A stretch of 64,000 nt of DNA from Nitrospirota bacterium. GTDB taxonomy: Bacteria; Nitrospirota; Nitrospiria; Nitrospirales; Nitrospiraceae. Positions within the stretch are counted from its first letter, which is position 1, and every line of letters begins with the position of its first letter. Below, piece by piece: positions 26,002 through 34,274 of the stretch. The translations under genes were made by a program, and so were the position numbers. The stretch lies in contig JACRLR010000004.1 of NCBI GenBank assembly GCA_016219645.1, positions 59,968-123,967 on the forward strand. Direction: 5' to 3'. Below the pieces are notes generated by a model that searched no databases, was not told the origin of the DNA, and worked only from the letters and a program-made list of their open reading frames with translations.

Positions 26002-27567
26002 TTGGACTCAATTATTACCTATGTAGTGGCAGGACTCGTTGGAGGGTTGCTTGGGATTGGCATCTTTGAGCTGATCCGACGCTCTTTGAGTGCTACCCAG
26101 AAGGCGAAAGAAGGGGAGCAGGCACGCCAGGTTGTGCAGAACGCCCAGCACGAGGCGGAGAACATTGTTAAAGAAGCCAAGCTGGAGGCGAAAGACCTTG
26201 TGTTGCAGTCGAAAGCCGAGATCGAGAAGGAGCAAAAGGCCAAGATGGCCGAAGTGGCCGTTGCGGAAAAACGTCTGGTGCAGCGGGACGAGGCCCTTGA
26301 GAAGCGAATCGGTCTGGTAGATAAGCGGGAGAGTGAGATTCAGAAGCGAGAACTAGAGCTGGCAAAACGGGAAGAGAAGCTGACAGCCAAAGAGGTGGCC
26401 TGCACTCGAGTGGAGAAAGAACACCGTGAAGCCTTGGAACGTGTTGCGGGAATGACATCCGACGAGGCAAAGAAACAACTCATCCAGGAGATGGAAAGCC
26501 AGGCGCGGCTCGAAGCCGTTGGGCATGCCAAGCGAACTTTAGAAGAGGCACGGGAGAATGCCGAAAGGGAAGCGCGTGAAATCATTACCTCTTCGATTCA
26601 GCGCGTGGTACGTGACTATGTTTCCGAATCCACGATTTCTGTCGTGCCGATTCCGAATGATGCGATGAAGGGGCGAATTATAGGGCGGGAAGGGCGCAAC
26701 ATCCGTGCAATCGAAGCCGCAACGGGGATCGATCTGATTATTGATGAAACCCCCGAGGCGGTCATTGTGTCCGGTTTTGATCCTCTGCGTCGGGAGATTG
26801 CCAAAGTCTCGCTCGAACGGTTGATGCAAGATGGACGCATCCATCCGACGCGGATTGAAGAGATCGTCGAGAAAGTGAAAGTCGATATCGATAAACTTAT
26901 GTATGAAGAGGCCGAGAAAATTATCTTTGAGTTGGGACTCTCGGATTTTCACCCGGAGTTGATCAAGGTGCTTGGCAGGCTCAAGTATCGGACCAGCTAC
27001 GGGCAAAACAATCTCTATCATTCACGTGAGGCCGCGTACATTTGCGGCATCATGGCTTCGGAGCTTGGTCTCGATGTGAAGTTGGCGAGACGGGGGGCGC
27101 TGCTGCATGATATCGGGAAAGCCGTCAGTCATGAAGAAGAGGGCCCGCATGCGATGCTGGGCGCTGAGATTGCCAAGAAGTACAACGAAAGCGAAAAGAT
27201 TGTGAATGCCATTGCAGGGCACCACGAGCAAGTCGAGCCGATCTGTCCCGAATCGGTTTTGGTTGCTGCGGCTGAAGCATTGTCTGCTGCCAGGCCTGGG
27301 GCCAGGCGGGAGGCCTTGGAGACCTATGTGAAACGGCTGGAGAAACTGGAGTTGCTTGCGACCACCATCAAGGGGGTGCAAAAGGCCTACGCCATTCAGG
27401 CCGGCCGAGAGATACGTGTCATCGTTCGACAGGAAGACATTTCCGACGCTGAGTCGTTCCAACTGTCTCGAGATCTGGCAAAGAAGATTGAACAGGAACT
27501 AACCTATCCTGGCACCATCCGAGTGACGGTGATTCGAGAGAGCCGCTATGTGGAGTATGCCAAGTGA
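26002..27567 (+). CDS. rny: Ribonuclease Y
   Basis: This membrane-anchored endoribonuclease starts mRNA decay. The protein of about 521 residues has an N-terminal transmembrane helix (VVAGLVGGLLGIGIFELIRR), a long coiled coil (about residues 35-190), a KH domain (GRIIGREGRNIRAIEAATGI) and an HD domain with the metal motif ALLHDIGKAV, followed by IAGHHEQVEP. The TTG at 26002 is chosen because AAGGGGGTGA, a one-mismatch Shine-Dalgarno, ends 8 bp before it, while a GTG at 25990 would lie inside that site. ymdB follows with a 4-bp overlap, a pairing seen in many bacteria. Confidence 0.95.
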   Translation: MDSIITYVVAGLVGGLLGIGIFELIRRSLSATQKAKEGEQARQVVQNAQHEAENIVKEAKLEAKDLVLQSKAEIEKEQKAKMAEVAVAEKRLVQRDEALEKRIGLVDKRESEIQKRELELAKREEKLTAKEVACTRVEKEHREALERVAGMTSDEAKKQLIQEMESQARLEAVGHAKRTLEEARENAEREAREIITSSIQRVVRDYVSESTISVVPIPNDAMKGRIIGREGRNIRAIEAATGIDLIIDETPEAVIVSGFDPLRREIAKVSLERLMQDGRIHPTRIEEIVEKVKVDIDKLMYEEAEKIIFELGLSDFHPELIKVLGRLKYRTSYGQNNLYHSREAAYICGIMASELGLDVKLARRGALLHDIGKAVSHEEEGPHAMLGAEIAKKYNESEKIVNAIAGHHEQVEPICPESVLVAAAEALSAARPGARREALETYVKRLEKLELLATTIKGVQKAYAIQAGREIRVIVRQEDISDAESFQLSRDLAKKIEQELTYPGTIRVTVIRESRYVEYAK

Positions 27568-28343
27568 AGGTCCTCTTCATTGGCGATATTTTTGGAGAGC
27601 CTGGGCGTCGTGCGTTGGCCAAAGCCGTTCCCAGGCTGGTAGCTCAGCGGCAAATCGACATCGTGATCGGGAATGGAGAAAATGCAGCTGGCGGGTTTGG
27701 GATTACTCCGGAGCTGGCAGAAGAATTGTTCGATCTCGGACTCGCAGTCATTACGACCGGAAATCATGCCTGGGATAAGAAAGAAATACTGGATTACTTT
27801 CCCCGTGAACCACGCCTACTTCGGCCGGCTAACTATCCCGGTGGTGTGCCGGGTCATGGGAGTGTGGTAGTGGAGTCGGCCAGTGGGGAACAGCTTGGTG
27901 TCCTTCAGCTGATGGGACGAGCTTACATGCCGACATTGGACTGTCCGTTTCAGGTGGCCAAGAAAGAGATGGCTGATCTGAAGAAGCGGACGACTGCCGT
28001 GATTGTTGATATGCATGCGGAAGCGACATCGGAAAAAATGGCGATGGGACACTATCTGGACGGAGAAGCGGTCGCCGTGGTTGGTACCCATACGCATGTG
28101 CAAACGGCCGATGATCAGATTTTACCCAAGGGAACGGCATATGTGACGGATATCGGAATGACCGGTCCGCTCCATTCTGTGATCGGGGTGAAGAAAGAGT
28201 TGGCGATCGAAAAGTTTCTGACCGGGATGCCACGACGCTTTGAAGTGGCCTCTGGTCCTTCCGTCTTTTGTGCAGTGCTGCTCGAACTAGATGCGAGGCT
28301 AGGCAAGGCACTGTCGATTGAACGAGTTCGTATCATCGATTAG
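27564..28343 (+). CDS. ymdB: TIGR00282-family metallophosphoesterase YmdB
   Basis: This 259-residue protein has the calcineurin-like metal motifs FIGDIFGEPGR at the N-terminus, NGENAAGG, TTGNHAWDKKE and THTHVQTADDQ, characteristic of the TIGR00282/YmdB group. Bacillus YmdB hydrolyses 2',3'-cyclic nucleotides and affects biofilm formation, and its gene is often next to rny as here (ATGA overlap). The protein is cytosolic. xseA follows directly, with its apparent ACG start only 13 bp after the stop. Confidence 0.9.
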   Translation: MKVLFIGDIFGEPGRRALAKAVPRLVAQRQIDIVIGNGENAAGGFGITPELAEELFDLGLAVITTGNHAWDKKEILDYFPREPRLLRPANYPGGVPGHGSVVVESASGEQLGVLQLMGRAYMPTLDCPFQVAKKEMADLKKRTTAVIVDMHAEATSEKMAMGHYLDGEAVAVVGTHTHVQTADDQILPKGTAYVTDIGMTGPLHSVIGVKKELAIEKFLTGMPRRFEVASGPSVFCAVLLELDARLGKALSIERVRIID

Positions 28344-28355
28344 AGGAGACTCACC

Positions 28356-29738
28356 ACGAGTTCTCTTGGTTCCACTGCATCCCTCTTTCAGACCGCCCAC
28401 CCGGAACGAATTCTAACGGTTTCGGAGCTGACGGGTCTGCTTCGTGCTTCAATCGAAGAACAATTCTCCGATATCTGGTTGGAAGGAGAGCTCTCCAATA
28501 TCCGCACTCCCGGATCAGGACACGTCTATTGCACGATCAAGGACAAGATGAGTCAAATTCGTGCGGTGCTGTTCCGATCGAGCGCGAATCGACTGCGTTT
28601 TGGTTTGCAAGAAGGGCTACACGTTATCGTGCGTGGGCGACTCTCGGTCTACGAACCACGTGGAGAGTATCAAATCGTGCTCGATATGATGGAGCCGATG
28701 GGGATCGGCGCGCTGCAGCTGGCATTTGAACAGTTAAAAGAACGCCTGGCGGCGGAGGGGCTATTCGATCAGGATAGAAAGAAGGCGATTCCTCCATTTC
28801 CCCGGACGGTAGGTGTCGTCACATCACTGACGGGGGCAGCTATTCGAGATATCCTGGCTGTCCTTAGGCGGCGTTGGCCGATAGTCCACATTGTTATTGC
28901 CCCGGTTCAGGTCCAGGGGGAGGGTGCAGGCCGGCAAATTGTGGAAGCGCTGGCCGCCTTGAACGGGCTGGGTTCGGTGGATGTCGTCATTGTTGGGCGA
29001 GGCGGGGGATCGTTGGAAGATCTCTGGAGCTTCAACGAGGAGATCGTGGTACGTGCCATTGCGGTCTCCCATATCCCTGTGGTGTCGGCTGTCGGACATG
29101 AAATCGATGTAACGCTTGCCGACTTTGTCGCCGATCTCCGAGCGCCGACTCCGTCGGCCGCAGCGGAGGCTGTGGTGCCGGTGTTGGCTGACATCGTGGA
29201 GCGACTGAGGGAGCTGAGAGTCCGTATGGAACAGGTGATGCTCCGGCGTTGCGCCTCCGAGCGGCGGCGGACTGATGTCGGAGTTCTCGGGCTCAAAGAT
29301 GTAAGGTTCCGTCTCCAGGAGGCAGCACAGCAGACAGATGACTTGATGGATTGCTTGAGCAAGATGACACAAAGACTGCTTCGGGTCAGGCGTGAACAGG
29401 TCCACGAGGTGCAGCGCGATCTTTCCGGTCTCAATCCCATTCTTGTGATCAAGCAAGGCTTAGTGAGGATTCCGCATCTCTCGAAACGCCTTGAGGGACG
29501 AATGTGTGTAACAATGGAACACCATCGCCACCGGGTCCGTGCGACCTTGGCGCAACTTAATACCCTAAGTCCTTTGGCGGTTCTTGGACGAGGCTACAGC
29601 ATTCTTCAGACGGTTCCGACCAGTCAAATTCTCCATCGGGCGAGTGATGTCGAAACGGGGCAGGAGCTGGAAGCCCAATTGGCAAGAGGGCGTTTGAGTT
29701 GCGTAGTCACTCGTGTATTGGACGATTCCCCAGTTTGA
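28356..29738 (+). CDS. xseA: Exodeoxyribonuclease VII large subunit, apparently with an ACG start
   Basis: The protein has the N-terminal OB-fold (RILTVSELTGLLRASI, then GHVYCTIKDKMSQIRAVLFR) and the catalytic domain (VGVVTSLTGAAIRDIL, VDVVIVGRGGGSLEDLWSFN, ISAVGHEIDVTLADFVAD-type motif). Homology extends in frame back to about 28359, but no ATG, GTG or TTG is available between the upstream stop (28341-28343) and 28479. An ACG at 28356 is perfectly placed 7 bp behind AGAGGAG, and the following codons, SSLGSTA, look like a normal N-terminus. Starting at the TTG at 28479 would remove about 41 conserved residues. ExoVII degrades single-stranded DNA; XseB follows downstream. Confidence 0.85.
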   Translation, partial: TSSLGSTASLFQTAHPERILTVSELTGLLRASIEEQFSDIWLEGELSNIRTPGSGHVYCTIKDKMSQIRAVLFRSSANRLRFGLQEGLHVIVRGRLSVYEPRGEYQIVLDMMEPMGIGALQLAFEQLKERLAAEGLFDQDRKKAIPPFPRTVGVVTSLTGAAIRDILAVLRRRWPIVHIVIAPVQVQGEGAGRQIVEALAALNGLGSVDVVIVGRGGGSLEDLWSFNEEIVVRAIAVSHIPVVSAVGHEIDVTLADFVADLRAPTPSAAAEAVVPVLADIVERLRELRVRMEQVMLRRCASERRRTDVGVLGLKDVRFRLQEAAQQTDDLMDCLSKMTQRLLRVRREQVHEVQRDLSGLNPILVIKQGLVRIPHLSKRLEGRMCVTMEHHRHRVRATLAQLNTLSPLAVLGRGYSILQTVPTSQILHRASDVETGQELEAQLARGRLSCVVTRVLDDSPV

Positions 29739-29779
29739 ATTAGAGATGTGGTTGAGTATAATGAAGTTCTACGCACTCT

Positions 29780-30046
29780 ATGGCGTCGAGGTATGATGTG
29801 GCAGCAGTAAAATTTGAAACAGCGATGGCGCGATTAGAAGCCATTGTTGGTGAGCTGGAAAAAAGCGATCTTCCTCTAGACGAATCGCTCAAGATTTTTG
29901 AGGAGGGTATTCGCCTCTCGAAAAGCTGTCTTAAGATTCTAGAAGAAGCAGAGCATAAAGTAGAAGTGCTCGTGCAAGACAAAAATGGCAAAAAACGAAT
30001 CCACGCATACTCTTCAGGCGAAGAGCCCGATGAACCATCCGCCTAG
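29780..30046 (+). CDS. xseB: Exodeoxyribonuclease VII small subunit
   Basis: This 88-residue helical protein has the XseB signature FETAMARLEAIVGELEKSDL followed by LDESLKIFEEGIRLSKSCLK. It binds XseA to form the ExoVII holoenzyme that degrades single-stranded DNA from both ends. The gene starts 42 bp after xseA. The C-terminal tail (HAYSSGEEPDEPSA) is acidic and slightly longer than usual. Confidence 0.92.
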   Translation: MASRYDVAAVKFETAMARLEAIVGELEKSDLPLDESLKIFEEGIRLSKSCLKILEEAEHKVEVLVQDKNGKKRIHAYSSGEEPDEPSA

Positions 30047-30107
30047 TTTTTCCCAGTGCCGGCTTCCTTCTCCGGCCATGCTTCTATGAGCGATTTCCCC
30101 AGTCTCT

Positions 30108-30866
30108 ATGGCATCTCCCCCGCGTGAACACAAGGCAAGGTTGGATTGTGTGCTCGTGGCTCAGGGGCTGGTATCCAGTCGTGAAGCCGCGGCCAGAAGG
30201 GTCTTAGCAGGGGGAGTTTTGGTCGATGGGATCATGGTGGATAAACCTGCGAAGTTGGTGTCGCCGGATGCGCGCATTGAAATTGCGCGGCCTGCGTCTT
30301 TTGTCAGTCGATCCGGAGATAAGTTAGCTGCGGCCCTTGAGGCCTTTCAAATTGACCCGAAAGGGACCATCTGTGTGGATGTTGGCTGCTCAACCGGCGG
30401 GTTCACAGACTGTCTTTTGCAGCGAGGGGCCATCCGCATCTATGCGATCGATGTGGGGTATGGCCAATTTGAATGGAGGCTTCGGCAAGATTCGCGTGTT
30501 GTCTTGCTCGAGCGGACCAACATCCGGTATGTTGACCGTGGTTTGGTTCCAGAACCGATCGACCTGGCAGTAATCGACGTGTCTTTTATTTCTCTCACGC
30601 TGGTATTGCCAGCTGTCATTCACCTACTCAACAGGTCTGCGGTAGTTGTGGCGTTAGTGAAGCCGCAGTTTGAAGTCGGTAAGGGTCAGGTGGGACGAGG
30701 GGGAATCGTGCGAGATGATAGGCAGCGCGAGGCAGTGACCAATAAGATCATTGATTGCGCTGCTTGTTTGGGGCTTACGCTTAAAGGCGTGCTGGATTCT
30801 CCCGTGATAGGGCGAAAAGGGAATCGGGAGATTCTTGTTGGTTTTGCCCGAGAGATAGCAGCCTAA
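30108..30866 (+). CDS. tlyA: TlyA-family rRNA methyltransferase
   Basis: This 252-residue protein combines an N-terminal S4 RNA-binding domain (RLDCVLVAQGLVSSREAAAR, then GGVLVDG) with an FtsJ-like SAM methyltransferase domain (CVDVGCSTGGFTDCLLQRG, IDLAVIDVSFISLTLVLPAV, LVKPQFEVGKGQVGRGG). TlyA enzymes 2'-O-methylate cytidines in 16S and sometimes 23S rRNA. The K-D-K-E-type residues of the family are covered by these motifs. It follows xseB by 61 bp, in the same order as in many genomes. Confidence 0.9.
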   Translation: MASPPREHKARLDCVLVAQGLVSSREAAARRVLAGGVLVDGIMVDKPAKLVSPDARIEIARPASFVSRSGDKLAAALEAFQIDPKGTICVDVGCSTGGFTDCLLQRGAIRIYAIDVGYGQFEWRLRQDSRVVLLERTNIRYVDRGLVPEPIDLAVIDVSFISLTLVLPAVIHLLNRSAVVVALVKPQFEVGKGQVGRGGIVRDDRQREAVTNKIIDCAACLGLTLKGVLDSPVIGRKGNREILVGFAREIAA

Positions 30867-30920
30867 TCAGGCCGGCGGTGGAAAAATGATGGAATGGGCT
30901 CAGCGGCGATGGGGGCATGC

Positions 30921-31844
30921 ATGAAGGTGCTCGTGACTGGAGGTGCCGGTTTCATCGGATCCCATTTGGTCGATCGGCTTGTACAGGAAGGGCATGAGGT
31001 TGTTGTTGTAGACAATCTGTCCACGGGGAAGCGGCGTAACCTTAATCGCGTTGCTCGTTTCTACAAGCTGGATATTCAGAGCTGGAGACTTGAACGGGTA
31101 TTTCGCAACGAGCGACCCAATATTGTTATGCATCTTGCTGCACAGATGGATGTCCGAAAATCTGTGGCAGATCCAATCTTCGATGCACAGATCAATATCC
31201 TTGGGATGCTGAATGTGCTGCAGCAAGCGGTTAGGCATGGAGTGCGGAAGGTTGTGTTTTCTTCTTCCGGCGGGGCTATCTATGGCGAGCAAGAGATTTA
31301 TCCTGCCCCAGAGTCTCATGTTATGCGGCCGCTGTCGCCATACGGAATCAGCAAGCTGTGCGGGGAGCAATACCTGTCCTATTACCAGCGTGTGAGCGGA
31401 CTTCAGATGGTGAACCTGCGCTATTCCAATGTCTATGGCCCGCGTCAGGATCCTGATGGAGAGGCAGGTGTGGTTGCGATCTTCATTCAGAAGCTACTGA
31501 ATAACGAGCAAGCGATCGTCAATGGGAACGGCCGTCAGACGCGAGATTTCATCTACGTTGAAGACGTCGTCGAGGCAAATCTTGCCGTGATGGGTCAGGA
31601 GGTACAGGGAACATATAATGTTGGAACGGGAGAGGAAACCTCAATCAACGATTTGTTGAGGATCTTGATCTCCCACACAAACTCGGCATGTAAGGAAGTT
31701 CATGGGCCAGCGATGAGTGGTGAACAGGCGCGGAGTGTGATTGATTCAAGCAAGCTCCATCAAGAATTGTCCTGGGAGCCCAAGGTCGAATTGCGTGAAG
31801 GACTCAAGCGCACCGTCGAGTATTTCCGCGAGCGCATGAGTTAG
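30921..31844 (+). CDS. NAD-dependent sugar-nucleotide epimerase (GalE-like SDR)
   Basis: This 307-residue extended SDR starts MKVLVTGGAGFIGSHLVDRL, with the Rossmann motif GGAGFIG, then DNLSTGKRRNL and HLAAQMDVRKSV. The active site is SSSGGAIYGE plus the YGISK motif (Tyr-x-x-x-Lys), and RYSNVYGPRQDPDGEAGVVA follows. These features fit UDP-glucose/UDP-GlcNAc 4-epimerases used for envelope polysaccharides. The start ATG at 30921 is preferred over a start 27 bp upstream because it gives the canonical N-terminus. The gene is probably last in the rny-to-tlyA gene string. Confidence 0.88.
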   Translation: MKVLVTGGAGFIGSHLVDRLVQEGHEVVVVDNLSTGKRRNLNRVARFYKLDIQSWRLERVFRNERPNIVMHLAAQMDVRKSVADPIFDAQINILGMLNVLQQAVRHGVRKVVFSSSGGAIYGEQEIYPAPESHVMRPLSPYGISKLCGEQYLSYYQRVSGLQMVNLRYSNVYGPRQDPDGEAGVVAIFIQKLLNNEQAIVNGNGRQTRDFIYVEDVVEANLAVMGQEVQGTYNVGTGEETSINDLLRILISHTNSACKEVHGPAMSGEQARSVIDSSKLHQELSWEPKVELREGLKRTVEYFRERMS

Positions 31845-31903
31845 AATCGGCCAAGCCATGTAGTGTATGGGGGGCTGTCGGCGTTGAGCGTTGGAGGGGC
31901 CTT

Positions 31904-32224
31904 TCAATAGCGGGGGATTGCTCCATCCACATGGACCGACCATGCGTCGATTCCCCCCATCAAATTCTTCACATTTGAGAATCCTTGTTGAAGGAGGAAG
32001 TTTGTCGCATCAGCGCTTCTCATACCGTGGTGGCAAATGGCGATGATCTCGGATTCGCGGTTCAACCGAGTGAGCGATTGAGGAAGTGTTCCGAGGGGAA
32101 CAAGGATTGAGCCATCTATTTTTGCGAGCGAGTATTCCCAATCTTCCCGCACGTCCAGCAGGACAAGGTTATCTCCCTTATCGAGTCGTGTTTTTAATTC
32201 TTTCGGAGAAATGACAGAACCCAT
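31904..32224 (-). CDS. Single-domain rhodanese-like protein
   Basis: This 106-residue protein has the rhodanese fold: SPKELKTRLDKGDNLVLLDV, then DVREDWEYSLAKIDGSILVP and the active-site loop CHHGMRS with the catalytic Cys. GFSNVKNLMGGIDAWS closes the domain. The loop CHHGMRS is typical of GlpE/MoeB-C-terminal-like single-domain rhodaneses that carry sulfane sulfur. There is no signal peptide. It is convergent with the epimerase gene and divergent from cutA. Confidence 0.9.
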   Translation of the reverse strand: MGSVISPKELKTRLDKGDNLVLLDVREDWEYSLAKIDGSILVPLGTLPQSLTRLNRESEIIAICHHGMRSADATNFLLQQGFSNVKNLMGGIDAWSVHVDGAIPRY

Positions 32225-32511
32225 TTGATGGCCTCCTTACTTGTAGGCATCATATGTGAGGGGTGAAAAGCCTGTCAATCAGACTAATCGGATGGTCGAG
32301 CTCATAAAGAAACCGGATTTTGAATAGGGCAAACTAACAATGGGAAGCGACAAAAATTGTACATTTTTGTCAATATTCCGTCTCTTTTTTGCTGTTTTTT
32401 GTGGTTAGTGGCACTTGTTAAGATGTGAACAAGATCCAGAAAATGCCAGAGTTACATCATAAACTTATAAGATATTGATAAATAGCAACAATCATTTACT
32501 CGCGTACGTAA

Positions 32512-32529
32512 TTGGCCTGGAAATTGCTT
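32512..32529 (+). promoter_or_regulatory. Sigma-54-type promoter upstream of cutA
   Basis: TTGGCCTGGAAATTGCTT contains GG and GC separated by exactly 10 bp, with TGG at -24 and TTGC at -12, close to the RpoN consensus TGGCAC-N5-TTGC. It lies in a 359-bp gene-free stretch (32225-32583) that is clearly more AT-rich than its surroundings. Start of transcription would be near 32540, about 44 nt before the cutA ATG. No enhancer site was identified. Confidence 0.55.
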
Positions 32530-32583
32530 CATCGCTATAACCTTAGAGGATAGATGGCTTAGAGCGGAAAGGCTGTTCTACTA

Positions 32584-32931
32584 ATGGGCGCGCCTCTTAG
32601 GAAGGAACCTGCAACGCAGATCCTTGTTATCATGGTAACGGTAGCAAACCAGAAAGAAGCGGTTAAGATTGGAAAAGTAGTGGTAAAAGCAAGGCTGGCT
32701 GCCTGTGTGAACATCATCCCGGCCATTCAGTCTATATACAGATGGAATGGAAAAATATTGAAATCACAGGAAGTTCTGCTCATATTCAAATCGACCAAGG
32801 CACGATATGCTGTACTCGAGAAAGCCATCAAGGCGATACATACATATGACACTCCCGAAATCATCGCCTTGCCTGTTCAGGAAGGCATACCACAATATAT
32901 TAGGTGGGTCTGCAGTGAGACCAACAGCTAA
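32584..32931 (+). CDS. cutA: Divalent-cation tolerance protein CutA
   Basis: This 115-residue protein is a CutA: VIMVTVANQKEAVKIGKVVV, RLAACVNIIPAIQSIYRWNG, KSQEVLLIFKSTKARYAVLE, TYDTPEIIALPVQEG and YIRWV are all conserved stretches. CutA forms very stable trimers related in fold to PII and binds divalent metals; its physiological role is unsettled. It is preceded by a sigma-54-like promoter and an AT-rich stretch. The region between 32.2 and 33.6 kb differs in base composition from its neighbours, a possible sign of transfer. Confidence 0.9.
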   Translation: MGAPLRKEPATQILVIMVTVANQKEAVKIGKVVVKARLAACVNIIPAIQSIYRWNGKILKSQEVLLIFKSTKARYAVLEKAIKAIHTYDTPEIIALPVQEGIPQYIRWVCSETNS

Positions 32932-33056
32932 TAGTTAGTGAATGTGTTTTTAACTCACCGAAATGAGGGGTTGACCGAAGCAGTCTGGATTGGTAAACTC
33001 CTCAAGAATTTGTATGTAGGGTCTGGAGGAGTCCGTTCAGCAGGGGGTGAATGGCC

Positions 33057-34097
33057 ATGGGACAAGTGAACGGCACAGAAAATAGTGATGGCTACACAGT
33101 TGTAGTCTTTCGTGGCTCATCAGCCAAGCCTCTTCGGTTCAGCTTTCCTCGCAAGCTCGTCAGCAAGCTGTTGATTATTGGGTCTATTTTTCTTCTAGCC
33201 AATATTCTGGTTATCGCGCATTACGTGATTAGAACCGGTGAAGTTTGGGAACTCACGTCATTCCGGGCAGAAGCAATGAATGCGCGAGAACAGACTGAGG
33301 AATTTTCCAGCTCTATCGACGATCTGAAAAAGCGTTTAACGAGTATGAAGGAAGTTAATCAGCGACTTCGAGTTATGTTAGGAATCGAGTCTCCTAAAAC
33401 AGGGGATATGATAAACGGCCGAGGTGGTGTAGATGCTCCTCTTCCCGAGGGTGATGATACTCTCCCTGCTGATTTAAAAACCCTCAAGAACGGCGCCGGG
33501 TCTCAGCCATCCAAAACTGATGAAACCAACCAAAGTACTGTATCTGGTCAAGCAAGTACCTCTGCTGATTCGAGTAATCTCACTGAGCAGGATAAGATCG
33601 CCTCAATTAAGGATGGCATAGAATGGCTATCGAAAGAAGCCGCGACCCAGGAACAATCACTTCAAGAGTTGTCCTTGGCTGCTGAACAGAGATCTTCTCG
33701 ATGGGCAGCTACCCCTTCCATTTGGCCGGTAAAGGGATGGGTGACCTCTGGGTTCGGGCCAAGGGTTTCCCCATTCACAGAAAAGCCAGCGTGGCATGAT
33801 GGGTTGGATATTGGAGCGGCTGCTAATGCGCCGGTTCAAGCTTCGGCTCAGGGACGAGTCACAGCAGTCGGCTTCGATGCTAAGCTGGGAAATGTCGTAA
33901 AAATAGATCATGGATTCGGTATTGAAACCCTCTATGGGCATCTGGCTAAGGCGTTAGTCAAAGAAGGACAGCGCGTGAAGCGTGGAGAGGTCGTTGGCTT
34001 AGTTGGTAGTACAGGACTAGCCACGGGTCCCCACCTGCATTATATGGTCAAAGCCCATGGCCAGGCGCTAGACCCAGTAAAGTATATTCTCGAATAA
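33057..34097 (+). CDS. M23 (LytM) metallopeptidase with N-terminal membrane anchor and coiled coil
   Basis: The product of about 346 residues has a cytoplasmic N-terminus, one membrane helix (LLIIGSIFLLANILVIAHYV), coiled coils (about residues 75-110 and 185-215), a low-complexity Ser/Thr linker, and a C-terminal LytM domain. Zinc ligands are seen in WHDGLDIGAA (H-x3-D) and GPHLHYMV (HxH), so it should be an active DD-endopeptidase acting on peptidoglycan in the periplasm. The ATG at 33057 is chosen because AGGGGGTGA ends 6 bp before it; an ATG at 33051 abuts that site. It resembles cell-separation or sporulation-type M23 proteins. Confidence 0.88.
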   Translation: MGQVNGTENSDGYTVVVFRGSSAKPLRFSFPRKLVSKLLIIGSIFLLANILVIAHYVIRTGEVWELTSFRAEAMNAREQTEEFSSSIDDLKKRLTSMKEVNQRLRVMLGIESPKTGDMINGRGGVDAPLPEGDDTLPADLKTLKNGAGSQPSKTDETNQSTVSGQASTSADSSNLTEQDKIASIKDGIEWLSKEAATQEQSLQELSLAAEQRSSRWAATPSIWPVKGWVTSGFGPRVSPFTEKPAWHDGLDIGAAANAPVQASAQGRVTAVGFDAKLGNVVKIDHGFGIETLYGHLAKALVKEGQRVKRGEVVGLVGSTGLATGPHLHYMVKAHGQALDPVKYILE

Positions 34098-34274
34098 GCT
34101 ATAGTTGGGCTTCCCCCTCCCTCATCGGCTCATCATCAACACAGAAAAGGTTTCCGACTGAGCCCTGCGAAGGTACTCCCTCCCACACCAACACTGAACG
34201 AGTCTATTCGAGTGTATTCCTGTGCTATACTGCCGCGACCATCGCAGTGGTAGAGACCACCCCAATCCTCACCT

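Noticed and set aside
34250..34268. Possible THF-type riboswitch before fhs (GTGGT/ACCAC hairpin)
   Set aside because: Only one small hairpin is visible and the conserved core of the THF riboswitch is not present.
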